A DNA stretch of 64,000 nucleotides from Bos javanicus (lineage: Eukaryota > Chordata > Mammalia > Artiodactyla > Bovidae), in contig NC_083873.1 in NCBI RefSeq assembly GCF_032452875.1, positions 75,265,987-75,329,986 of the forward strand. Direction: 5' to 3'. The position numbers were made by a program, and so were the translations under genes. The notes under the pieces are model-generated. The model was not told the DNA's origin. It saw only the letters and a list, made by a program, of their open reading frames with translations, and searched no databases. Every line of letters begins with the position of its first letter. The first letter of the stretch is position 1. Positions 45,791 to 54,662 of the stretch are shown here, one piece after another.

Positions 45791-45996
45791 GATGTGAAGT
45801 CACTCAGTCGTGTCTGACTCTTCGGGACCCCATGGACTGTAGCCTACCAGGCTCCTCAGTCCATGGGATTTCCAGGCAATAGTACTGGAGTGGGTTGCCA
45901 TTTCCTTCTCCAGAGGATGTCCCTCACCCAGGGATCAAACCCAGGTCTCCCACAGTGTAGGCAGATGTTTTACTGTCTGAGCAAGTGAATCTAATA
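45791..45996 (-). mobile_element. Bov-tA SINE with target duplication
   Basis: Reverse SINE bounded by a perfect 13-bp direct repeat TCCTTTATTGTAT (45778-45790 and 45997-46009). Confidence 0.95.
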
Positions 45997-46009
45997 TCCT
46001 TTATTGTAT

Positions 46010-46429
46010 AGGTGATGTTTATAATCTGGGAACTTGGTATAGTTTCTCTACCTTCTCGTATCCCAAACTCCAACATTTTGTTCACAGGAGTACTGTTCAA
46101 ATTAAAATAATGAAAAAATTCTCTAAGAAGAAAATATAAAACCTCTCTCCTCCCCGTATTAAATAGAAGTAAGAGAGACAATGGATGAGTCATCTGAGAA
46201 TTTAAAATTGCAATTGTTTTTTAAGAGGAGCATTTTAAAGTGTTCCTTCTAAGAAGACAAAATTACATTTGATAATTGCCTTCCTACTTGCTCAATAATA
46301 ATAATTTAAGAATCATAAAAACAAAAGAAGCAGAACGTGCAAGCAACTACTAGAGAATATAAACTGCTGAGAACTTTCATTCTTTATAAGAGACAAATAT
46401 TATTTATAATTCTTATATAACCTGTATAT
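46010..46429. other. No gene recognised
   Basis: AT-rich single-copy DNA. Confidence 0.45.
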
Positions 46430-46440
46430 AACCTGTATCT

Positions 46441-46717
46441 CGGAGAAGGCAATGGCACCCCACTCCAGTACTCTTGCCTGGGAAAATCCCATGGACAGAG
46501 GAGCCTGGTAGGCTGCAGTCCATGGGGTTGCTAAGAGTCGGACACGACTGAGCGATTTCACTTTCACTTTTCACTTTCATGCATTGGAGAAGGAAATGGC
46601 AACCCACTCCAGTATTCTTGCCTGGAGAATCCCAGGGACGGGGGAGCCTGGTGGGCTACTGTCTATGGGGTCGCACAGAGTCGGACACGACTGAAGCAAC
46701 TTAGCAGCAGCAGCAGC
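46441..46717 (+). mobile_element. Bov-A2 SINE with target duplication
   Basis: Two Bov-A monomers ending in TTAGCAGCAGCAGCAGC. A perfect 11-bp duplication AACCTGTATCT flanks it (46430-46440 and 46718-46728). It lies only 12 bp from the start of the long BovB. Confidence 0.95.
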
Positions 46718-46740
46718 AACCTGTATCTAACCTTATATAA

Positions 46741-47040
46741 TGAGAGGGGCTACCCCACGTCCGAGGCCAGGGACGGCGGCCAAGAGGAGCTACTCAACGC
46801 CCAAGGTCAGGGGCAGAGGCCAACAGTGCCAGGCTGCGACGGTGCAGGACCGGACAGGAGGAGCTACCCCATGTTCAAGGAGCGGCAGCTGCACAGGAGC
46901 AGGAGGGCAGGGAGGAGCTACTCCACGTTCAAGGTCAGAAGGGGCAGCCGTGAGGAGATACCCCTCATCCAAGGTAAGGAGCAGCAGCTGTGCTTTGCTG
47001 GAGCAGACGTGAAGAGATACCCTATGTCTGAGGTAAGAGA
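46741..47040 (+). repeat. BovB 5' region with irregular GC-rich repeats
   Basis: Six related units of GAGGAGCTACYCCACGTYCAA type start near 46743, 46778, 46859, 46915, 46955 and 47012, spaced 35-81 bp. Far more GC- and CpG-rich than its surroundings. In BovB this region precedes the coding part and may carry the internal promoter (inference). Confidence 0.8.
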
Positions 47041-47489
47041 AACCTAAGTAAGACGGTAAGTGTTGCGAGAGGGCATCAAGGGCAGACACACTGAAACCAT
47101 AATCACAGAAAACTAGTCAATCTGATCACAAAGACCACAGCCTTGTCTAACTCAATGAAACTAAGCCATGCTTTGCGGGGCCACTGGATGGGCAGGTCAT
47201 GGTGGAGAGGTCTGACGGAGTGTGGTCCACTGGAGAAGGGAATAGTAAACCACTTCAGTATTCTTGCCTTGAGAACCCCATGAACAGTATGAAAAGGCAA
47301 AATGATAAGATACTGAAAGAGGATCTCCCAAGTTGGTAGGTGCCCAATATGCTACTGGAGATCAGTGGAGAAATAACTCCAGAAAGAGTGAAGGGGTGGA
47401 GCCACAGCAAAAACAATACCCAGTTGTGGATGCGAATGGTGATAGAAGCAAGATCCAATGAGGTAAAGAGCAATATTGCATAGAAACCT

Positions 47490-48225
47490 GGAATGTTAGG
47501 TCCATGAATCAAGGCAAATTGGAAGCGGTCAAACAGGAGATGGCAAGAGTGAATATCAACATTCTAGGAATCAGCGAACTAAAATGGACAGGAATGGGTG
47601 AATTTAACTCAGATGACCATTATATCTACTTCTGTGGGCAGGATTCCCTTAGAAGCAATGTAGTAGCCATGATGGTCAACAAAAGAGTCCAAAATGCAGT
47701 ACTTGGATGCAATCTCAAAAATGACGGAATGATCTCTGTTCATTTCCAAGGCAAACCATTTAATATATCGTAACCCAAGCCTGTGCCCCAACCAGTAATG
47801 CTGAAGAAGCTGAAGTTGAATGGTTCTATGAAGACTTACAAGACCTTTTAGAACTAACACCCCCAAAAGATGTCCTTTTCATTATAGGGGACAGGAATGC
47901 AAAAGTAAGAAGTCAAGAAACACCTAGGGTAACACACAAATTTGGCCTTGGAATACGGAATGAAACAGGGCAAAGGCTAATAGAGTTTTGCCAAGAGAAC
48001 ACACTGCTCATAGCAAGCACCGTCTTCCAACAACACAAGAGAGGACTCTACCCATGGACATCACCAGATGGTCAACACCAAAATCAGATTGATTATATTC
48101 TTTGCAGCCAAAGATGGAGAAGCTCTATACACTCAGCAAAAACAACCAGGAGCTGACTGTGGCTCAGACCATGAACTCCTTATTGCCAAAACAGACTTAA
48201 ATTGAAAAAAGTAGGGAAAACCACT
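47490..48225 (+). pseudogene. BovB endonuclease domain, disrupted
   Basis: APE-like endonuclease that in intact BovB nicks target DNA to prime reverse transcription. Visible: TWNVRSMNQGKLEAVKQEM with the Asn, NINILGISELKWTG with the Glu, and later GDRNAKV (Trp lost), then SPDGQHQNQIDYILC near 48065-48105 close to the C-terminal end. A stop at 47771 and a frameshift right after it separate the two halves. Upstream of the inner BovB insertion at 48236. Confidence 0.85.
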
Positions 48226-48235
48226 AGACCATTCA

Positions 48236-49168
48236 TTTCAGTTCAGTTTAGTTCAGTTCAGTCGCTCAGTCGTGTCCAACTCTTTCGACCCCATGAATTC
48301 CAGCACGCCAGGTCTCCCTGTCCATCACCAACTCCCAGAGTTAAGCCAAACCAAAGTTCACCGAGTCAGTGATGCCATCCAGCCATCTCATCCTCTGTTG
48401 CCCCCTTCTCCTCCTGCCCCCAATCCCTCCCAGCATCAGAGTCTTTTCCAATGAGTCAACTCTTCCCATGAGGTGGCCAAAGTACTGGAGTTTCAGCTTT
48501 AGCATCATTCCTTCCAAAGAAATCCCAGGGCTGATCTCCTTCAGAATGGACTGGTTGGATCTCCTTGCAGTCCAAGGGACTCTCAAGTGTCTTCTCCAAC
48601 ACCACAGTTCAAAAGCATCAATTCTTCAGCACTCAGTTTTCTTCACAGTCCAACATTCACATCCATACATGACTACTGGTAAAACCATAGCCTTGACTAG
48701 ATGGACCTTTGTTGGCAAAGTAATGTCTCTACTTTTGAACATATTATTTAGGTTGGTCATAACTTTCCTTCCAGGGAGTAAGCGTCTTTTAATTTCATGG
48801 CTGAAATCACCATCTGCAGTGATTTTGGAACCCCCAAAAAGATAAAGTCTGACACTGTTTCCACTGCTTCCCCATCTATTTCCCATGAAGTGATGGGACC
48901 AGAAGCCATGATCTTAGTTTCCTGAATGTTGAGCTTTAAGCCAACTTTTTCACTCTCCTCGTTCACTTTCATCAAGAGGCTTTTTGGTTCCTCTTCACTT
49001 TCTTCCATAAGGGTGATGTCATCTGCATATCTGAGGTTATTGATATTTCTCCCAGCAATCTTGATTCCAGCTTGTGCTTCTTCCAGTCCTGTGTTTCTCA
49101 TGATGTACTCTGCATATAAGTTAAGTAAGCAGGATGACAATATACAGCCATGATGTACTCCTTTTCCT
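48236..49168 (-). mobile_element. BovB LINE nested inside the near-complete BovB
   Basis: Minus copy with TTCAGTTCAGTTTAGTTCAG tail at the left and the RT CCTTTTCCTAT end at the right. Frame 49140-48757 carries RYADDITLM (T to I after YADD); shifts lead to 48886-48626 and 48586-48341. The host BovB reads AGACCATTCA before it and ATTCAGGTATGACC after it, so a 5-bp ATTCA duplication (48231-48235, 49169-49173) is likely. Younger than its host. Confidence 0.94.
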
Positions 49169-51238
49169 ATTCAGGTATGACCTAAATCAAATTCATTATG
49201 ATTATACAGTTGAAGTGAGAAATAGATTTAAGGGACTAGATCTGATAGATAGAGTGCCTGATGAACTATGGACAGAGGTTCATGACATTGTACAGGAGAC
49301 AGGAATCAAGACCATTTCCAAGAAAAACAAATGCAAATAAGCAAAATGGCTGTCTGGGGAGGCCTTAAAAATAGCTGTGAAAGAAGAAAATTGAAAAGCA
49401 AAGGAGAAATGGAAAGATATAAGTATCTGAATGCAGAGTTTCAAAAAATATCAAGGAGAGATAAGAAAGCCTTCATCAGTGATCAATGCAAAGAAATAGA
49501 GGAAAATAACAGAATGACTAGAGATCTCTTCAAGAAAATTAGAGATACCAAGGGACCATTTCATGCAAAGATGGGCTTGATAAAGGACAGAAATGGTATG
49601 GACCTAACACATGCAGAAGATATTAAGAGGTGGCAAAAATACACAGAACTGTACAAAAAATATCTTCACAACTCAGATAATTAGGATGGTGTGATCGCTC
49701 ACCTAGAGCCAGATATCTTGGAATGTGAAGTCAAGTGGGCCTTAGAAAGCATCAGTATGAACAAAGCTAGTGGAGGTGATGGAATTCCAGTTGAGCTATT
49801 TCAGATCCTGAAAGATGATGCTGTGAAAGTGCTGCACTCAATATGCCAGCAACTTGGAAAACTCAGCAGTGCCTACAGGACTGGAAAAGGTCAGTTTTCA
49901 TTCCAATCCCAAAGAAAGGCAATGCCAAGGAATGCTCAAACTACTGCACAGTTGCACTCATCTAAAACTCTGGTAAAGTATATGCTCAAAATTCTCCACC
50001 AGGGTTCAGCAATATGTGAACCATGAACTTCCACATGTTCAAGCTCGTTTTAGAAAAGGCAGAGGAACCAGAGATTAAATTGTCAAAATCCACTGGATCA
50101 TCAAAAAAACAAGAGAGTTCCAGAAAAACCTCTATTTCTGCTTTATTGACTATGTCAAAGCCTTTGACTGTGTGGATCACAATCAACTGTGGAAAATTCT
50201 GAAAGAGATGGGAATACCAGACCACCTGATCTGCCTCTTGAGAAACCTATATGCAGGTCATGGACATGCATATAGGACATGGAACTGGACATGGAACAAC
50301 AGACCGGTTCCAAATAGGAAAAGGAGTACGTCAAGGCTGTATATTGTCACCCTGCTTATTTAACTTATATGCAGAGTACATCATGAGAAACGCTGGACTG
50401 GAAGAAACAGAAGCTAGAATCAGATTGCCCGGAGAAATATCAATAACCTCAGATATGCAGATGACACCACCCTTATGGCAGAAAGTGAAGAGGAACTCAA
50501 AAGCCTCTTGATGGAAGTGAAAGAGTAGAGTGAAAAATTTGGCTTAAAGCTCAGCATTCAGAAAATGAAGATTATGGCCTCTGGTCCCATCACTTCATGG
50601 GAAATAGATGGGGAAACAGTGGAAACAGTGTCAGACTTTATTTCTTGGGGCTCCAAAATCACTGCAGATAGTGATTTAAGCCATGAAATTAAAAAACACT
50701 TACTCCTTGGAAGGAAAGTTATGATCAACTTAGATAGCGTGTTCAAAAGTAGAGACATTATTTTGCCAACAAAGGTCCATCTTTTCAAGGCTATGGTTTT
50801 TCCAGGAGTCATGTATGGATGTGACAGTTGGACTGTGAAAAAAGTGACTGCCAAAGAATTGATGCTTTTGAAATGTGGTGTTGGAGAAGACTCTTGAGAG
50901 TCCCTCGGACTGCAAGGAGATCCAACCAGTCCATTCTGAAGGAGATCAGCCCTGGGATTTCTTTGGAAGGAATGATGCTAAAGCTTAAACTTCAGTACTT
51001 TGGCCACCTCATGCAAAGAGTTGACTCATTGGAAAAGACTCTGATGCTGGGAGGGATTGGGGGCAGGAGGAGAAGGGGGTGACAGAGGATGAGATGGCTG
51101 GATGACATCACTGACTCAATGAACATGAATTTGAGTAAACTCCAGGAGTTGGTGATGGACAGGGAGGCCTGGCATGCTGTGATTCATGGCGTTGCCTAGA
51201 GTTAGACACCACTGAGTGACTGACCTGAATTGATATAA

Positions 51239-51774
51239 CCTGTGGTAACCGGAGGTGCTAGAAAAATCCCTGTTACTAAGTGATAGAGAACTTTCCTAAA
51301 TTTCACTTTCAGGATTGCTCATTTTCAAATTCATATATTACAGAAGCTTGTGGAGAATAGTGGAAAACTGTAGAGACAGAAGAGGACTATATTATCTGAT
51401 ATGGTTTAAAAGTTTAACATATAAGATGTATGATTTGGGCCAATGTTTTAAAATCTCTAGACATTTAAGTGGCTGAGTATACACATACTATTCATAGAAC
51501 ATTTACTCTGAGCCAGGCATTGTGGGTTGTATGCCTCCACATGATCCATAGGCATTTTATGTACCTTTTCTGAAATATATCTTATGACAATGTAATAAAC
51601 TTGACCAAAAACTAGCATTATCTTATAAATTGGGATTATTTTTGAGAAAGCATAGCAATTTTCTCCAAATAATATGCAAGTAGCAAAGCTAGGATATGAA
51701 AGTAATAGTTCCATCATCCATGAATTTATAACAACTATGTTTCATTATATTAATTTATCAAAAATGATCTGTTT
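51239..51774. other. No gene recognised
   Basis: AT-rich. AACATTTACTCTGAGCCAGG near 51500 could be a very weak antisense MIR or L2-type remnant. Confidence 0.4.
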
Positions 51775-51930
51775 ATACATATATATTTTCATTGATGTAT
51801 AATTGCTTTACACTGTTGTATTTTTTGCTGTACAGCAAAGTGAATCAACTATACATATACATATATCCATTATTTATTGGATTTCCTTCCCATTTTGGTC
51901 ATTACAGAGCATAAAACTATGCCTGGATTA
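51775..51930 (-). mobile_element. Older L1 3'UTR fragment
   Basis: ATTGATGTATAATTGCTTTA, CACTGTTGTATTTTTTGCTG and TACAGCAAAGTGAATCAACT are the antisense of the older artiodactyl L1 3'UTR (compare plus-strand 13890-13960). Confidence 0.75.
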
Positions 51931-52340
51931 TGCTCAATAAACTTTAACAATTACTGTGCAGTATTCCATAGTAATTGCTATTCCTAGTATTCCAATACTA
52001 ACATATTCTATAGTAATATTATTACAGTATTCCAAAGATCAAATTTCAGCAACAGAGGTTCTCTAGAATTTAGTTAATAACAACTTTTTTTTCTCAGTGT
52101 GTTTCCTACCAGCTATCTTCTAATGTAATCCTTTAATGACAGATTACAACCATAAGAATATTTAATATAATAGGTTCAGGAAAGTTACATTATCCTTTAT
52201 ACTAAGAATTATAATGTTAATTAAATAGAAGGAAGAACAAGTTCATGTTTCTGGTTATCTTGCAAGAAATAGATAAGCAAATGCAGGCTGCCTTGTGACC
52301 CTGTTACATAAAATAATAGAGTACTTTAGAAAAAACCAGT
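51931..52340. other. No gene recognised
   Basis: AT-rich; CAGTATTCCA-type repeats near 51960-52035. Confidence 0.45.
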
Positions 52341-52349
52341 CCAGAAGAA

Positions 52350-52498
52350 CTTCCAAGATGGCAGAGGAATAAGACAGGAAGAGCACATCCCTCCCCACAA
52401 ATACATCTGAAATCCATCTGCATATGGAACAGCTCCTACAGAACACCTTTTGAACACAGGCAGAAGACCAAAAACTTCCAAAAAGGCAAGCCAGTCTC
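52350..52498 (+). mobile_element. L1 5'UTR fragment
   Basis: TTCCAAGATGGCAGAGGAAT, then CACATCCCTCCCCACAAATA, GGAACAGCTCCTACAGAACA and GAACACAGGCAGAAGACC match the very 5' end of the cetartiodactyl L1 5'UTR as I remember it. No downstream L1 sequence follows; NCAPD3-derived sequence starts within about 5-10 bases, in the same orientation. Confidence 0.75.
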
Positions 52499-52502
52499 CT
52501 TA

Positions 52503-53376
52503 GAATAAGAGCATTTGGACCTTCTTTGGGGAGAACAGAATTTCCCACAACATGCTGATGGCCATGTTTAATCACTTCATTCATAAGGTGGTTAAGAAAA
52601 ATGACAGTGCTCAACAGCAGGAATTCATCCTTCACACTGCTGGGCTTTATCTTCTTGTTCTGGTAGTAGCAGACAGGGTAATTCAATCAAGTTTTCCACC
52701 CACTTCTGTTTGATAAATATGTTCAGATTCTAAAAAGAGTGGGCTCAAGAATCCAGCTTAGATGAGAAAACAAAAAAGAGCAGCCAAAAAACACTGAGGC
52801 CAATCCAAAGAAGAGAAGGAAGAGGGAAGCCCTGCAAGAAAGAGGTGATAAAGATGGATGAGGTTACTAAAGAAGAGGATGAAGAGACAAAGGAGATGAA
52901 GAGATTTTTTTCTTCTTCTGAAGACCATTGTCAAATTCTAAATGCCACCTCTCGTGTTTGAAGAGCTTTCAAGACTTCTTCCCAAGTTCTCCCTAAAAGA
53001 GAAGCCAGAGTGTATACATAATTGTGTAGAAAGTCTTTGTTGCATTAGCTAGTTTTGAACCAGTTGTTCATGAATTTCATGTTATGTGAGCTAGAAATCT
53101 CCATGAAGCAAAATATATACCAGAACTGGCCTATCATGGGTTGTATTTGCTTTGCTTCCCTATTCACAGAGAAGGAAACAAGATTCTCAGATGTGTTTTC
53201 CATCAAATGCTCTCCATAATATTAATGAGACAAGTGAACAAAGACTGCCATCACAGCCCACTTGCCATCATGTCTCCAGTGAACTATGTCTGGGTGAACT
53301 AAAAGAAACTATATACATCCAGTCCTACAACACATCTGTGGCAAGGTGTTCAATAAATCTGAATATCAAACCTATG
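52503..53376 (+). pseudogene. NCAPD3: NCAPD3 processed pseudogene, 5' part
   Basis: NCAPD3 encodes the HEAT-repeat subunit D3 of condensin II, a nuclear complex that compacts mitotic chromosomes. Seen here: SIWTFFGENRISHN (52509 on), LHTAGLYLL (about 52630-52660), a lysine-rich linker, then LLPKFSLKEKPECIHNC (52974-53026), and a PIHREGNKIL-like segment near 53160. These follow the N-terminal part of the protein in order, without introns, but with several frameshifts and stops (for example after SFPPTSV near 52710). A BovB interrupts it at 53377. The extreme N-terminus is missing because the copy starts directly after an L1 5'UTR fragment. Identification is by recognised peptide similarity. 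Confidence 0.85.
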
Positions 53377-54662
53377 ACAATTGCACTCATCTCACACACT
53401 AGCAAAGTAATGCTCAAAATTCTCCAAGCAAGTCTTCAAAACTGTGTGAGCTGAGAACTTCCAGATGTTCAAGCTGGATTTAGAAAAGGCAGAGAGACAA
53501 GAAATCAAATCACCAACATCCATTGGATCATCGAAAAAGCAAGAGAGTTCCAGAAAAATACCTACTTCTGCTTTACTAACTAGGCAAAGACCTTTGACTG
53601 TGTGGATCACAACAAACTGTGTAAAATTCTTCAAGAGATGGGGATACCAGACCACCTGACCTGCCTCTTGAGAAATCTGTATGCAGGTTAAGAAGAAACA
53701 GTTAGAACTGGACATGGAACAACAGACAGGTTTCAAATTGGGAAAGGAGTACACCAAGGCTGTATATTGTCACCCAGGTTACTTAACTTCTATGCAGAAA
53801 ACCTCATGTAAAATGCCAGGCTGGATGAAGGACAAGTTGGAATCAAGACTGCAGGGAGAAATATCAATAATCTCAGATATGCACATGACACCACCCTTAT
53901 GGCAGAAAGCAAAGAGGAACTAAAGAGCCTCTTGATGAAAGTGAAAGAGGAGAGTGAAAAAGCTGGTTTAAAACTCAACATTCAAAAAACTAAGATCACG
54001 GCATCTGGTCCCATCACTTCATGGCAAATAGATGGGGAAACAATAGAAACAGTGATAGACTTTATTTCCTTGGGTCCAAAATCATAGCAGATGGTGACTG
54101 CAACTATGAATTAAAAGATGTTTGATCCTTGGAAGAAAAGCTAGACCAACCTAGACAGCATATTAAAAAGCAGTGACACTACATTGCCAACAAAGGTCCA
54201 TCTAGTCAAAGCTTTGGTTTTTTCAGTAATCATATATGGATGTAAGAGTTGGACCATAAAGAAAGCTCAGCACCAAAGAATTGACGCTTTTGAACTGTGG
54301 TGTTGGAAAAGACTCCTAAGAGTCCCTTGGACTGCAAGGAGATCCAACCAGTCCATCCTAAAGGAGATCAGTCCTGAATATTCATTGGAAGGACTAATCC
54401 TGAAGCTAAAACTCCAATACTTTGGCCACCTGATACGAAGAACTGACTCATTGGAAAAGACCCTGATGCTGGGAACAATTAAAGGCACGAGGAGAAGGGG
54501 ACAAAAGAGGATGAGATGGTTGGAATGCATCACCAACTTGATGGACATGAATTTGAGCAAGCTCTGGGTCTTGGTGATGGACAGGGAAGCCTGGTGTGCT
54601 GTGATCCACGGGGTCACAAAGAGTCGGACATGAATGAGCAACTGAACTGAACTGAACTGAAA
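53377..54662 (+). mobile_element. BovB LINE inserted in the NCAPD3 pseudogene
   Basis: 5'-truncated BovB from the RT fingers (IALISHTSKVMLKILQA) to a CTGAACTGAACTGAACTGAA tail. The catalytic motif is YAHD instead of YADD (TATGCACATGACACC near 53876), and the frame breaks repeatedly (stops near 53451, 53581, 53688, 53809, 54087). The C-terminal part 54184-54630 is open. Flanks resemble AAACCTATG (53368-53376) and AAACCCATATG (54660-54670), possibly an aged duplication. Confidence 0.94.

Larger units (their letters stand above)
46741..51232 (+). mobile_element. Near-complete BovB LINE (5' repeats, endonuclease, RT, tail), interrupted by a second BovB
   Basis: The only copy here reaching the BovB 5' end. 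Order: GC-rich repeated 5' region (46741-47040), leader, apurinic-type endonuclease from about 47490 (ETWNVRSM, then GISELKWTGMGEF carrying the catalytic Glu), spacer, RT with EVKWALESISMNKASGGDG (49720-49780), IGKGVRQGCILSPCLFNLY (50300-50365) and the YADD region near 50455, and a degenerate tail near 51230. Coding is dead: the endonuclease frame stops at 47771, the GDWNAKV-type motif has W changed to R (about 47889), and RT is split by several shifts (near 49682, 50026, 50420, 50525). Excluding the 933-bp inner BovB it is about 3.56 kb. Possible short ATATAA duplications flank it (46735-46740, 51233-51238). Confidence 0.94.

Noticed and set aside
46790..47089. GC-rich, CpG-containing block that looks like a CpG island promoter with a 99-codon frame
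   Set aside because: It is the repeated 5' region of a BovB element; there is no evidence of a host gene promoter.
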